DNA of 64,000 bases, from contig JABMCL010000994.1 of NCBI GenBank assembly GCA_018857735.1, forward strand, positions 186,501-250,500, read 5' to 3'. The notes beneath the pieces were generated by a model. That model searched no databases. It was not told the DNA's origin and was given only the letters and a program-made list of their open reading frames with translations. A program made the position numbers and the translations under genes. Positions 1-11,799 of the stretch are shown in pieces; position 1 is the stretch's first letter, and each line of letters opens with the position of its first letter. This DNA comes from Alviniconcha marisindica (Eukaryota; Mollusca; Gastropoda; Provannidae).

Positions 1-640
1 GTGGAGTTTGTACCAGTGTTTATATTTATTCCTGCCCCTGGACACCCAAACTTGCATTTGTCTGGGTGCAAATGCTTGTTGCATTTCTCTTTCCACTGCT
101 GCCACAGTTTGGTCAAGGTCTGTCTGTTGGTCCTATAACATTTGGGAATGGTGGTATTTTCAGCAATAGTGTGCAGCAGGAGAGGCTCGGTAGTAAAGTC
201 GCAGGTTGGAACCTCCTGATATTCCCAACTCAAGTGGTGCACACTCTGACCAAGCTTCATAAATGAGGGCTTGTTGCCTCTGGCAGAAAAAGATTTTGGA
301 TTCAGGCACACCCATGTTTCATCATCACGTCAACCTCTAATATTGCATATTGCCAGTCAGTATTGGGCTCAAAAGTTGGGTTCACACTGCCCAAGAAACA
401 AGATCAAAGATGATATGCAAAATTGTAAAATCAAGGATTTTGTTTCAAGTCAGTGATGGTTAGCAGGACTGTAAAAAAAGCCCCCCCCACAAAAAATTCT
501 GAAACCCACCCTGTGGCTCCCCATTTGGGCTCAAGTCATGGATCTAATGATATTAGGGCGTTGTGTGCAGGACGGGTATGTCAAAAGGACACTTGTCATT
601 GCCTGCTATTTGCCCCTCACCCACCAAAAAAGTATCAAGT
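1..640. other. Noncoding sequence, no recognised feature
   Basis: Only short open frames are present (under 70 residues) and none resembles a known protein. No tRNA, SINE or transposon signature was recognised. Base use looks normal here, unlike the following tract. Confidence 0.5.
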
Positions 641-2580
641 TTAAAAGTTGAACACAAAATCAATGGAGCACTTTAAAACAAGATCCTTGCTTTTGTGTCT
701 TCATTTGGTTTTTTCTTCTACATGTTGAACAAAACTTGTTTTTAAAAGGCTACTTCTTTGGGGGTCTCATCGAGTCAAATTTTCCAAGCCAGATCAACCC
801 AAACCCCTTCTAAAATTTGGGTTTTTAAAAAAAATAATTTTTTTTCTTCATTTTACCATCTTTGGATTTAAAATCTGCATATGGGCCCATTCCCCTGAAA
901 ACTGGAAAAGGGGTTCCCCTTTTAGATAAAAAAAAAATAAAACTAAAACAAAAATTTTTTAAACTACCCTATTTTCTGATGTAATGTTTTGGAGAAAAAA
1001 AAGGAAATCCAAAGGGAAAAATCACCCCTTTTTCCCTCGCTGTGACCCTTTTTTTGTTGTAAAAACCCAACTTTTTCAGGGCCCCCATTTTAACAGGGTT
1101 TTTGGGAAAGGTTAAAGGGGTCGCGGGTTTTCCTTGGAATCTTTCCCAGGGTTAAATAAAAACAGGCCCCCCAGGGGAAAAAAAGGGGGAGTTCTTATGG
1201 TTTTATTGGGGGTTTCTTGCTTTTAAACAGCTCCAAAAAAAGGGGAAAGAAAAATGGTGTCCCCACGTTACCGAGGGTTTCTTTGGGTGTACCCGATATT
1301 GTACTTTTCCCCCAAGGAAACAAAAATTTTTTTTTCATCAGCAGTAAAAACCCAAATTTCACCTTATCTTTAATACTTGTTTGATGACAAAAGATTTAGA
1401 TCCGAAAAAAATTTACAGTCATTTTTTCAGGGGTGGTTGACGTGGGTTTTTGGTGTAACGTGCAACACACAACATAATAATTTCTGCTTGTACCATTGCC
1501 CTTTCGACCTACCCTAACTACCAGTCCATATCAGCTGACTTGCGGCAGAAATTTGACCTTTTTTTTTGCGCTGTGTGGTGTATTTTTTCTACAAAAGGGG
1601 AAAACACTGTTTTCTTGGGGGTGGGATGTAACGCTCTGGCCATAAATTTTTCCCCCCTCGGCTGAGTGTTTGTTTGCAATCTTTTTTAACCAAACTTGGT
1701 ATTGTGGTGCACCATCATGAGCCGGGAAAGTAATGCAAAAATGGGGTTCTATCTTAAGGGCGGTACAGTGTGGGTTTTTATAATCAAAAAATAAAAGTTT
1801 TTACTATTCTTTTATTTGTTTCCCTGGTTTTGCAACCCAAAACCCCCAAATTGAGGTGATCATCCCTAAACAAAGAAGGGGCCCGTAAAATTTGGGGTTG
1901 CTGTGTTCAAGGTTTAATGTCACAGCCAAGGGTTTTTTAGTTAATGTTAGTTTGGACGATATTTTATGCATCGTAAACCTTTTTTAAAACAAACCCCGTA
2001 TGGGGAATATTATAAGCCAAAGCTCATATCGAAAAAGGGTTTTTAACTTTAAGGTCAAGGGTTTAAAAAACTGAATTTCCGGGTTTATAAATCAAAATAT
2101 TTTTTCTATTATATGTTCTGAACGCTGATTTTTTGGGGGGACCAACTTAGTTTTTACAGTGCATGTTCATAAGGGTGGAGTGTCTTGTGAAAAAGGGTTT
2201 CTTTGCTGTATTCAAGGTCAAAGTCACAGTGAAGGGTTCTGAACTTAGTAATTTTGGGGCAAATCTCTATCCCGGGCAAACTTAAATATGGTGACATTAT
2301 CAGTCATCAAGATTCATTCAAAATATCATTTTCGTGTTCAAAGGGCAAAACCCCAATCGTTTTTTACTAGGTTTTTTTAAAAAACTGAAACTTTTCAATC
2401 CCAAAATTTGTTTGATGGGCATCATCCCGAAGACAGGGTAAGACACCGTGAAAAGATTTTCTTACGGGGGGTGAGACAGAGAAATGGCTTGGGGGACTGT
2501 GGACTAATTGCTGCCACTCTTGGCTGTCCCCATATCTAAAGCAGGGGTCAATACCCGGGTTTCCCAAACAAAAAAAATGT
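640..2580. other. Homopolymer-inflated noncoding tract, probably low-quality consensus
   Basis: Runs of three or more A, C, G and T follow each other almost without break (for example around 780-1080, 1130-1330 and 1850-2160), including many CCCC and GGGG runs. This differs sharply from both flanks. Biology rarely inflates runs of all four bases at once; an uncorrected long-read or low-coverage consensus does. No coding signal is visible, and any annotation inside the tract should be distrusted. Confidence 0.55.
1890..2380. repeat. Imperfect tandem array, unit about 150 bp
   Basis: A phrase resembling 'ttcaaggtcaaagtcacag' followed by 'aagggtt' recurs near 1906, 2055, 2209 and (weakly) 2337, spaced about 130-155 bp. 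Units of this kind (aggtcaaggtcac plus aagggt) are common dispersed or tandem repeats in mollusc genomes. Copies are damaged, partly by the homopolymer problem of this tract. Confidence 0.4.
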
Positions 2581-2894
2581 GGAAAGAACATTGCTTTTGT
2601 AATGAATATGCTTGTTTATTAAGTTTTTTTGTCGATGGTTCAAGTGTGTTATTCTTGGATATCTGTTTGCTCTACATACGGAACCATGGATTCCGAAATG
2701 AGAAAAAAATCCAGACGGCTTTGTTGTAGAGGAGCTGGCCTTCGCCAAGTAAATCTCCTACATTCTGCATAACAGACCAAGGAAAAGATGTGATGAAAAA
2801 GAAATCAGCATTGAAGTTGGCAAATTTAAAAGATTGTCGAAGATTGTGAAATTGAAGAAATTGTACATACAATTCCAACACTATCAGATGAGGA

Positions 2895-3465
2895 AGCTAG
2901 TAATATTGAAGGAAAAATAACGTTGGAAAAAGCAACAAGAGCCCTTAAAACCATGAAAAAACAATAAAAGTCCAGGCACTGACGGTTTTACATCAGAGTT
3001 CTTTAAAGTGTTTTGAAAACAGCTTGGATACCTTGTTGTAAGATCACTCAATGATGGCTTCGACAAAAGCGAATTATCGGCAACACAAAAAGAGGGATTA
3101 ATTGTGTGTATTCTAAAGGGGGATAAGCCAAAGGAATACATAAAGAATTGGAGGCCCATCTCATTGTTAAATGTAGTCTACAAAATTAGTTCATCTTGTA
3201 TTGCTAACAGATTAAAGAAGGTACTTCCTTCACTTATAAACGAGGACCAAATTGGGTTTATGTCAAGCAGATATATGGGAGACAATATTACTTATATATG
3301 ATCTTATTTATTATTTAAATTATAATACTCTACCTGGGTTGCTTATTTGCATCGACTTCGAGAAGGCTTTCGACTCAGTTGATTGGAACTTTAGTTCTGG
3401 AGGCCTTTGGATTTGGTCCAGTAATATGTCAGTGGATCTACACATTTTACAACAAAATTAAATCA
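2895..3465 (+). pseudogene. LINE reverse transcriptase, N-terminal fingers/palm fragment
   Basis: Reading across frames gives the block 'LKTMKNNKSPGTDGF'-like sequence near 2945-2990, then KGDKPKEYIKNWRPISLLN, VVYKISSSCIANRLKKVLPS, INEDQIGFM and LLICIDFEKAFDSVDW. These are reverse transcriptase motifs 1 to A; the catalytic Asp of motif A is the D of CIDFEKAFD. A stop near 3015 and frameshifts near 2965, 3300 and 3390 interrupt it. The YxDD/FADD motif C is absent because the element breaks off at about 3465, where foreign sequence starts. It copied RNA into DNA at the target site when intact; it cannot now. Confidence 0.85.
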
Positions 3466-3955
3466 ACCGCCTTTTTTTTTCCTTTTTTATTATTTTTTAT
3501 TACTGAAAGAGGACGTCGTCACTAAGGCGGTCCAATTTCGCCTTATTTGTTTTTGCTGTGTGTCGAAATTCTGGGTATTATGATCCGAGAAAATAGACTA
3601 ATTAAAGGGATTAACATTAATAATAATAATAATAAATAATTCTTATAAAGCGCTATTCTTTAACCAGAGTTAAACTCACTGCGCTGTACAAACATATTAT
3701 CACAAAAACTACACTAACATACATTTCAGCAAACAAAACCTTAATCAGTTATTGTAGCTTAAATTACCATTATCGCCTATCGAACAATACACACACATAA
3801 TGACACGCGCACACCAGTCTCCGCTCGTCCACTCATACAACAATTAAAAAAATATTAACCTAATTATCTCAAACAACAACACCAATTTGAATCTGTCTTT
3901 TCACCCACCCAACCCGTGCCTCCTTCTCTTGCCTAGACCTCTCATGCTCTGAAAA
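3466..3955. repeat. Insert interrupting the LINE; dispersed repeat with (AAT)n and 'agcgct' motif
   Basis: Between two ORF2 blocks lies about 490 bp with no coding sense. It opens with a T-rich stretch and contains (ATA)n at 3620-3640, then 'ttcttataaagcgctatt' and 'actgcgctgtacaa', a combination recurring in mollusc dispersed repeats and similar to the 3' tail of the SINE at 56.3 kb. The insertion probably came with a deletion of the LINE palm region, since LINE sequence resumes well after motif C. Confidence 0.5.
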
Positions 3956-3959
3956 CACT

Positions 3960-4735
3960 ATTTAATATTTGGATCAAAAGAACAGTTACGCCTTTAGGAA
4001 AGAAAGCCATTTTGAAATCTTTGATTCTATCGAAATTTGTACAGTTATGGATGCTACTGCCAAATCCACCCGATGGTTTTATCGATAAATTGCAAAAAAA
4101 TGTGCTTCAAGTTCGTATGGAACAGAAAACAAGATAGGATTAGCAGAAAAACGGTCATAAAAAGTATCAAAAAAGGAGGAATGGTGCTACTTGACATACA
4201 ATTTATTAATGGATTAAAACTAATTTGGATACGTAAATTTTTAAATGCTAATCATAAATGGAAAAACATTATTTTCGTCACGTTTCCTGTTGTAAGAACA
4301 CTTGATGTTCATGGGCCATGCTTGCCTTTAAAAAACAGCAAATTAAATTTGTTTTGGAGGCATACATTACAGGCCTATGAAAGCTTTTGTTACAAAGTCA
4401 GTCCAGCGAAGGCTGATGAACTTGTGACAGAGCCATTGTTTATAATGACAACATTAAAGTTGGAAATAACACAATACTATATAGAAGATGGATTAAAAAG
4501 GGCGTCTGTCGCATCTCATCTTTTACATGAACATGGAGATTTTTTGGGCCTTGAGGAGTTTAATACGAAATATGGTTTAAATACTGACTTTGTTACATAC
4601 AACGGTTATGTTCAGGCAGTGAAGAAATATATCAAGGGCCTAGGTATTGCTGTCCAAAGTAACAAGTCTTTAAGCATGAGCGGAAAATCCTTAACAATAA
4701 TTGGCAAAGTACAGAAAGGAACAAAAAGTTAATAT
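3960..4735 (+). pseudogene. LINE ORF2 region downstream of the polymerase
   Basis: The segment begins in one frame (NIWIKRTVTPLGKKAILKSL...FVQLWMLLPNPPDGFIDKLQ) and shifts at about 4095 into a long frame starting MCFKFVWNRKQDRISRKTVI, then KGGMVLLDIQFINGLKLIWI. In L1-like ORF2 proteins this stretch follows the reverse transcriptase thumb. The 231-codon frame from 4037 to 4732 is the longest intact piece of this LINE. After about 4640 the similarity fades. One frameshift and the upstream insertion make it nonfunctional. Confidence 0.75.
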
Positions 4736-4839
4736 GACATTTTAGTTGAAAATAAAAGCAAACCGAAGCCATGTTGCATTAAGTGGAACAGCGTACTGTC
4801 TGACTATTAACTGGCCTAAAACGTTTTACAAAATTCAAA

Positions 4840-5188
4840 AAAGACATCAGTAAAACTAAAATGGTTTCAGATACGTTTAGTGCACAGGATTCTCGCCACA
4901 AACGTTACATTAAAAAGAGTGAAAGTTACAAATAACAAAAAATGTACCTTTTGTAATACACACAATGAAACTATTCCCCATCTGTTTTGGAGTTGCGATA
5001 TTGTACACCATTTTTGGCTAATGTTTGAAACATTTGTGAATGAAAAGTGTGTGATAAATACGAAACTTACAGAAGCCTTTGTACTGTTTGGTAATGCAAA
5101 AGACTTTTTGACTTTATTATATTGTTTGCAGATTTATTTTTTATACAAATGGAAAATAAATGCCTTAAAAAATAATAATTGTATTTAA
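4840..5188 (+). pseudogene. LINE ORF2 C-terminal Cys/His segment
   Basis: The open frame from 4880 reads HRILATNVTLKRVKVTNN, then C-x2-C (CTFC) and a later HLFWSC block, the zinc-binding C-terminal module of L1/Tx1-like ORF2 proteins (zf-RVT type). It helps target RNA binding in the intact protein. It ends with a stop at 5188, which is probably close to the natural ORF2 end because a noncoding 3' UTR follows. A 150-bp unreadable gap separates it from the previous block. Confidence 0.75.
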
Positions 5189-5713
5189 AAAACAAGGCAT
5201 AAATCAGAAGAATACTTATCATGATTCATATGTCAACATGGAGCATGCCTCATTTCGGTCAAAATGGCTTCGTTATATATGCCCTTTGTTCAGAACGATG
5301 GCTAAATTCGATTGTGTGACCATATCTACATCCCCACATCATGTTTACATAGTTATGGATGCCAATGAATATGTAATGCTCTAGTGCTCCTATGTCAAGT
5401 ACCACGACTATGTAACCTCCCCTCCTTTTTTTTTTTTTTTAAATCCCACTCACTGCTGCTGTTATTGTCCCATTCCTTCTCCCTTTGTCATCATTACTGC
5501 TGTTGTGCCCGTTTTGTTTTTTAAACCTTTGTTGTTGTTGTGAATGTATGCATGTAGCTTTGTCTATATATTTTTGCCCGTACTTTTCTGTTTGTTTGCC
5601 TTTCTTTTCTTCTTCTTTGTACACCATTGCATAGTCTGCATATCGAGATTGGTGTGTATGCCTGGTGTATACATGTATTTACATGTCCACATGCTTAAAA
5701 ACTGAATAAAAAA

Positions 5714-5716
<3 letters not shown>

Positions 5717-5771
<55 letters not shown>
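5717..5771. repeat. (AT)n microsatellite
   Basis: About 27 uninterrupted AT units directly after the 3' end of the LINE. It either is the tail or target of that insertion, or grew from its A-rich tail. Confidence 0.95.
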
Positions 5772-5776
<5 letters not shown>

Positions 5777-8700
5777 ATTGATAATGCTGTAATATGTAGC
5801 CTTACTGTGTTTGTTTCTCTCTGCTGGGGTAGGAATATTTCAAAATTTGATAGAAGCAGGTTGGTGAAGACTAATATATATATATATAAAGCAGGTTATG
5901 TGGTGGGGAAAACCATTGGACGGTTTTAAGACTATTAAATAATAAAACTGCAATATATATATAATTAACTAATGCAAATATTAAATGATCCTACACACCT
6001 AATGAGACACTAACTTGATAGAAGATGCAGCCCAAAAGCCATGTTCCAACCTTCTACTCTGTTGGTTTTTAATGAAAGTTATCAACTGTGTGCATTAGGA
6101 CAGCTGCTGAGGATGATAGCCTTCAACTTTATTGAACTAGTTTTCTGTTTTGGTCTGTCAGTTACATTATCACACAGCTCCTGAGCTCAGCACACACATG
6201 CACACGAGAATGAAGTCCTGCAATTTGTTTATAAAATTCATAAGATTTTATTGTGCTTGGTTCTGTATACATTGTCCACCATATAGTTTTTGTATTATAT
6301 ACTTTGGGCTTGGGTTAGGTGTAAGCATTTTATACTCTTTTACATTATCATCAAGTACTATACGAGGTGTGGCATGCTTATTAAATGCAGCTAACCTGGC
6401 ATTTTAAGTAAACAAGTGCTGTATGAGGTGTGGAATGCTTTTTCTTGAATGCAGCTGGTATTTTCAGTAGGCACGTCATTGATCTTTTTAAAGACCTACA
6501 ATTCGGTAACTTTTTCCCCTACTGCCACCATGTTTTTCTTGTTGCTCCGTGACCACTGGTACAACTGTGATTTTGTTTGATAAGCCTTGGATCAGAGGAG
6601 AGGTGCTGGTGTTAAAACTAATATTTTTTACTTTTAATGTCCATTTTCTTTATATCATTTTAATCCAGCAAGGCAAAATAAAAATTAACAACACAAACAC
6701 CAATAATAAATATAATAAAAATGTTTGAAGAAAAGTGTGCATGCACATCCTTTGTGTCATTATACTGGATCTGTACTGGAAATAAATATGGTGCCTGTGT
6801 TATGGGTTAGTAAGAACAATCATGCAGATCAATAAATATCAAAGTTTTTTTTATTTGCAAGAAAATCCATACACAAACTGATTTAAAAGATTCGAAAGTT
6901 ATTACAAAATTAGTTTAAAAGTATAAACAAACATGGCAGCGACAAAGTAATAAACCCCATCATAAACATCCAGTCTCAGACCAAAATAAGCTGGCCTAAT
7001 TCTCATGCTGTAATACGATTATCAAAAACAGATAAAATCAAGTAAGTCATAAAAAGTCAAATAAAAAAGCCACCAAGGACACCAAAAGACTGTATAAAAG
7101 AACAAATTTATTTGCCTTAAAAACATACAAACTTCACAATTATCAACTCTGTAACATAACAGCTAAATAACATCCCATACACAAAACACAACTACAGGAA
7201 AATTGGCCATCTAAGTCGTACAGTGACCAGTAGAACTGGGTCATATATATTAAACTGTAAGTTTTTCAACAACACAATATCTGTTCCAAAATGACAACTT
7301 CTCACAGGACTGTCCAATATACCACTTAAACAATTACAATCTTGTTTACTCTGCTTGTGAGAGTGCCGGGAGTTAGTGGTGATGTCTAAATCTGGACAGT
7401 ACCCCCTCAAGAACACCTGTACAGTCCACATAATGATTAGTATTTGGCAGTTTGGCTAGCCCATAGTCTGGCCATCCAGGCATGGCCACAACTTTTATTG
7501 CAATTCTTCTTGGAAACTATAAATGTCAAACGCATGATGGTACTGTTCATTAAGCTTTACCTGTTCACATCATATTCAGTTGCCATGACAATATTTCAAA
7601 GTCACAGTAGTGTCAAACACTTTTAACTAAACAAACAAGAAAACAAAAAACACAACAACAAAAGTGTTCATCAAAGTTTAACCTTCACAATTTTTTACTT
7701 TCTTGTATTCAACTTCAAGACAGATAACCAAGTTTCCAGATTTGAGAAAAAACTTGTAATGCTGGCTTTTTCTTGGGCTCTCAGCATCTCTTAAACACCA
7801 TAATAAAAAATTTAAAAACTTGTATTGCAACAGATTCATGCCATGTGTGATGACCTTGACCTTGTTTTAGGGTCACTGGTATGTTGGAAACATAACCTGC
7901 AAATTTGCCTGGTAATGTGGTATAGCAAAAGAGTTTTAAGTTATGTGACTATGGTGTGCATATATATGGGATATAATGTTCACTTCCTCCCTGGTTTTGC
8001 ATTAAATGTGAGTCATTGGAGTATTGGTGCTTTTTTGTTTGAATTTATTGTTGCTTTTGTGGGGGGTGGAGGGGGGACTGTTTAACTTTTCTTGGGGGGC
8101 GGCTGTTTCATTTTTCTCTACTTCAAAGTACAAGTTTGGTATACAAAAAGGGTGCGTTTATTTATTTATATGGACACTTGCTGAGCGCCTCATTTTGAGA
8201 TAACCCTAAGCACTTCACAATGGCAACTACAGTTCTGGAGCTGGTTTAATGAACATGGTTGCACACAATGCACAAAATACTGTCAGTTACAACTGTGATA
8301 GCATAAGGCTGTCTATATTTAACTGTGACTGGAAACACCCCAGGATTTTCCTTCACATCTGCTACAGACTGACACCAAATGAATCTCCAATCACAGGCTG
8401 AAAAGTATTTGCTGCGTAAAACTGCAAAGTGATCATAATAATAATAATTTAATCAATTATTTAAAACAAAATTAGGCATCACAATTTTCCGCAAAACAAC
8501 AAAAGAAAGACTCACTGGGATGGAGGGGGAGGGGGGGAAGGGAAAGGGGAAAAAAAGAAGAAGCTCAAGATGCTTTACAGTTTCCACACCATGAAATGGA
8601 AAAAAGGCAAAAACTAAAACAAATATGGCTCTAACAAAGTACAATGAAACACATGCAAATACAGCTCCAACTACTAAGAAGAGCAGATGAACTCCCCTTC

Positions 8701-8945
8701 GTTGATGTAAGGTACTTGCAAATCATAGTTAAACTCCTCAAAAAGCTTGTGGCGTGGAAACCAAATATGCTGAAATAACCCTAGAGCAACATACACGTCC
8801 AGGGGATTTATTCAGTCACCAAATTTATAATCTCTTCGAGTTGGATTGTGCACATGTACCGAACTGATCTTTTGGTGGACATCATGAATCTCATATTATT
8901 ATTAAACAGCTGGAGTTTGTAACCAGTGGCAAGTGCTGAGCAGCT
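5772..8945. other. AT-rich noncoding sequence
   Basis: No open frame with recognisable protein similarity. Short (AT)n tracts occur at 5876-5888 and 5952-5962, (AAT)n near 8437-8447, and G-rich runs at 8060-8100 and 8521-8552. The stretch 8155-8225 ('cttgctgagcgcctcattt...aagcacttcacaa') looks like another diverged member of the 'agcgct ... gcacttcaca' dispersed repeats. A segment at 7845-7885 carries the 'gaccttgacctt' motif of mollusc dispersed units. Confidence 0.5.
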
Positions 8946-8948
8946 TAT

Positions 8949-8950
8949 GT

Positions 8951-8981
<31 letters not shown>

Positions 8982-8982
8982 G
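8949..8982. repeat. (GT)8 followed by poly-G of about 19
   Basis: A GT microsatellite runs directly into an uninterrupted G tract. One of several long pure G or C homopolymers in this window. Confidence 0.95.
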
Positions 8983-9173
8983 TATAAACTACAACTGTGA
9001 TTAGGATGTTGGAAGCCACTGTAACCACTTCACTGGCTGCAAAAATATTACTTTGAGCTGTTATTGTTTATAAACATCACTTACGATGACATAAATGGCA
9101 TTCTAACTGCTCTATTAAACCGGCTCCTGTTATCTGCTTCTAAGAAGACCCAGAATGACCAAGATCTTTTACA

Positions 9174-9338
9174 TACTACTGTTACGTTGAATGGAATGGA
9201 TACTAAAATAAGTTGTTGGCACAGAAAGTCGACCCTGGAGAAGAAAATTCTCCTGCTGCTTCTCCTGGGACTCAAACCCAAGACCTTTTGATCATGAGTC
9301 TGTTGTTCTAACACCGAGTTACCCCCACTCCCCAATGT
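9174..9338 (-). mobile_element. tRNA-derived SINE fragment (head plus start of body)
   Basis: Read on the minus strand, 9338 to about 9260 is a degenerate tRNA-like head with an A-box-like 'taactcggtgttagaac' and a B box 'gggtttgagtccc'. It is followed by 'agaattttcttctccagggt' and 'cgactttctgtgcc', the same junction and body as the full-length SINE at 55898-56366. Body similarity runs to about 9174 and then stops, so the copy lost its 3' half. It is not a tRNA gene: the acceptor stem is not conserved and the SINE body follows. Confidence 0.8.
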
Positions 9339-9795
9339 GTGTGCATTAACACAATTTATGCTGTGCACATACACACATATAAATAGAGATAATGAAGGTG
9401 TGCCTATGAAAGGGAAAAATTAGATCTAGCTGCAGCAGAAAGCAACATACTCTTTTTGATGAACCAGATCTAGTATGTTTCGTGTTTTTACAGCCAGTGG
9501 ATAAACAATACCCTTTAAAAGGTGTTTGCACACTAAAAACAAAACAAAACAAAAAAACACTAAAAAAACAACAACAGAAAACTAAGGGGGGGAAAATCCC
9601 TTTGGAAAAAAAAAGGAAGAAAAAATAAACGGGTCCAGAAGGTTGCGTTTTTCTGTTTAAAAAAGTTAGGAAGTGTTAACTACTGAGTATATTATAAGGT
9701 CAGTTCAAGAGAAGGGCACCTTTCACTCTGTCCTGTAGTTGTAGGCTGTGACTGTTTTTAAACGCTATAATGTAGTGTAATATATTGGAGGGAAG
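9339..9795. other. Noncoding spacer
   Basis: No recognised coding or RNA feature. An A-rich stretch at 9535-9620 contains runs of A and G resembling a retrotransposon tail, but no element was identified upstream of it. Confidence 0.4.
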
Positions 9796-9804
9796 GGGGT
9801 GTTG

Positions 9805-10440
9805 CATGCCTCACTCAGATGCTGCCATCAAGCCCTTGTAGGCTGATCCTCTCTCGTCTGTCATTTGGCAGTTTCTTGATGCCTCAGTTTTTGCTTGAAA
9901 ACTGACCCTGACCAAGACCACAAGGTCGGCTGATACATGGCTGTGCAACACACAGTGCACCATAGTGCATGCAGGCACAGTCCTAGTGCAGTGCAGTGAC
10001 TGGTTGTGCAGGTCAGCAATCAGCTCAAACAAACCAGAGCCAAACTGGCAGGTGTGCAGCCTCACAGGGCACACAAATTGACTGTCCCCTAAAATGGCAG
10101 GAAATCCACAGGCCTTGCCTGCCAAAAGACAGAGCTGGACTTTATAAGACTGCAGAAAGAAATTCAATGGCAACAGCCAGTGATATAGGAGACATGACAG
10201 CAGCTGCCATCATTTTTTGGGGTGGGGCTACCAGCCAGAGCCGCCAATGGAAATTTTAGAACAGTGGAAAGCCCTAGAAGAAAGGAGTGTCAAAGCGCCA
10301 ATAACTGGACCACCCCTTCCTACAAATGAGGTGAGTCCTGAGGCATGTCATTCACATTTACCTTTGTTAAAACTCTATCTCAATGAGAAACATGCATCCT
10401 TTGTAGCAGGACAAATCAAAGAAATTTACAAAATTAGCAG
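9805..10440 (+). pseudogene. DIRS gag-like region
   Basis: Plus-strand translation across stops gives 'DAAIKPL.ADPLSSVIWQFL', 'LTLTKTTRSADTWLCNTQCT', 'VQCSDWLCRSA' and 'NKPEPNWQVCSLTGHTN', a phrase set I recognise only loosely from gag-like ORFs of animal DIRS elements. The following 10220-10440 has no clear domain. The assignment rests mainly on position directly upstream of the reverse transcriptase. Stops at several points exclude a working protein. Confidence 0.45.
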
Positions 10441-10659
10441 TAGCTAACTTCAGATAAAGATGCGCTTCAAACTGTGCAAGGAGTGAAAATAACATCTAAC
10501 TCGGGCACCAGCGCAGGAATACAAACAAAGCAAAGGTACTCTGGAGCCCAGAGAACAAAGCTGTTGACTCAGAAATACAGTCTGCTAGGGAAAAAAGTTG
10601 GTCGTTTTGTCTCATGATGAACCAGGACAAGCTGTCTTTCCCATTTTTGTCTGTCCAAA

Positions 10660-11135
10660 GAAAAATGGGACAAACCACATGATCAAATTTTTAAATCATT
10701 AATGAGAGCGTTAAATACAAAACGTTCAAAGTGGAAAGGCTACATGCTGCTCTGAATCTTGTGACAAAAGACTGTTATCCATTGATTTAAGTGATGCATA
10801 CTATCCTGTGCCCATTGAAGAAGAACACAGGCAGTTTTTCAGGTTCCAACGGAGGGACAAGCTGTGCTGCTTCCAAGCAGAAGCTATGAGTTTAAGCCCT
10901 GTTCCCAGGGTATTCACAAAAATGGTCAAACCCATTCTGGTATACCTGTATGATCTGGGTCACACTATCACGTCTTTTATAGATAATAGCCTGTTATTGG
11001 GGAACACGGAACAGGTCACTGCATATGTCACTGACACTTTGACATTTGATTCTTTAGGGTTCACCATTCATGATGAAAAATCCCAGTCTGAACCAACCCA
11101 AGAACTCACATATTTGGGGATTGTGGTCAATTGAA
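10660..11135 (+). pseudogene. DIRS-type reverse transcriptase fragment
   Basis: The frame 10808-11134 reads VPIEEEHRQFFRFQ, a damaged 'FGLSSAPRVF'-type block (MSLSPVPRVFTKMVKPIL), then TSFIDNSLLLGNTEQV, then SLGFTIHDEKSQSEPTQELT, ending YLGIVVN. Just upstream, 'DLSDAYYPVPI' supplies motif A. The YxDD-equivalent here is FIDN where DIRS elements have FIDD, so the second catalytic aspartate is replaced by Asn. An upstream part (LHAALNLVTKDC) adjoins after frameshifts. The fragment is about a quarter of a full DIRS polyprotein and is catalytically dead. Confidence 0.85.
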
Positions 11136-11339
11136 AGAAATGAGTGTTAGACTTACTAAGGAAAGAGAACAAAAGCTTGTTAACGCTTGCAGCGACCTGC
11201 TGCAGTAAAGAAAGGCCAAGATAAGAAGAACGGTTGCTTCCTGTGTAGGTTTGATAGTCATCAGTATCACAGGTGCACTGCTGAGTCTACTGCACAGTGG
11301 AGAAGAGCATAAACACTGCCCTGAAACACAATGGAGAAA

Positions 11340-11780
11340 ACTGGGAGCGATGTATAACCCTCTCTGAAGCCAACAAAGATGACCTAAGTGGTGGGTCACA
11401 AATTTGCATCTGCAAAGAGGGCAGATCATGGCCATGCCAGCTAGATTCACATTATTTACGGACAGTTCTTTCACAGGCTAGGTATGTTCGGGCCCAAACA
11501 AAGCCAAACTTTCCACACAGGGGTTGTGGGTTGAAGACAACAGCACATCAATTATCTGGAGCTAAAAGCTATTCTGCTTGTCTCCTCCCCCTCCACTGAA
11601 TGGAAACTGAACTTGAACCTATTACATGAAGCACTCACATTGCCGGCCTCTTTGCCTACAATTGATTTGTTCACATCTCACATCAATTATCAGTTTGAGA
11701 AATAATTTTCTTTTCAATCTGATCTACACCTATATGCCATTAATGATTCTGGCATCTACTGGTCTGATCTCTCTATTCCC
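11340..11780 (+). pseudogene. DIRS RNase H-like remains
   Basis: After the reverse transcriptase, shifting frames give 'DDLSWWVTNLHLQ'-like sequence near 11380-11410, 'FTDSSFTGWG'-like sequence near 11460-11480, and 'HINYLELKAILL'-like sequence near 11545-11580. This succession (D in TDSS, then the ELKA block) is the RNase H domain of DIRS elements. It is broken by frameshifts and ends at a pure C tract starting at 11778. Confidence 0.6.
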
Positions 11781-11799
11781 CCCCCCCCCCCCCCCCCCC
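11778..11799. repeat. Poly-C homopolymer (22)
   Basis: Twenty-two consecutive C inside the DIRS remnant, likely expanded from a short C run in coding sequence. Length may be unreliable in the consensus. Confidence 0.9.

Larger units (their letters stand above)
2760..5715 (+). mobile_element. Decayed L1/Tx1-like non-LTR retrotransposon (LINE)
   Basis: ORF2 remains run in order along the plus strand: a reverse transcriptase N-terminal part (2895-3465), an unrelated 500-bp insert, the region after the polymerase (3960-4735), and a C-terminal Cys/His-containing segment (about 4840-5188). The order and wording of conserved blocks (NWRPISLLN, IDFEKAFDSVDW, TPLGKKAILKSLILSK, CTFCNTHNE...HLFWSC) fit the L1/Tx1 group seen in fish and invertebrates. 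A T-rich and then AT-rich 3' UTR of about 500 bp follows and ends at 'aataaaaaagtg' beside an (AT)n tract. Several frameshifts and stops, and the missing palm region, make it inactive. The 5' end cannot be placed; sequence before 2880 shows no clear endonuclease domain. Confidence 0.8.

Noticed and set aside
6150..6407. Plus-strand 85-codon hydrophobic frame
   Set aside because: No similarity; hydrophobicity follows from T-rich sequence.
9811..10173. Minus-strand frame of 120 codons
   Set aside because: The plus strand of the same stretch reads as a decayed DIRS gag-like region in front of its polymerase; the minus frame is its shadow.
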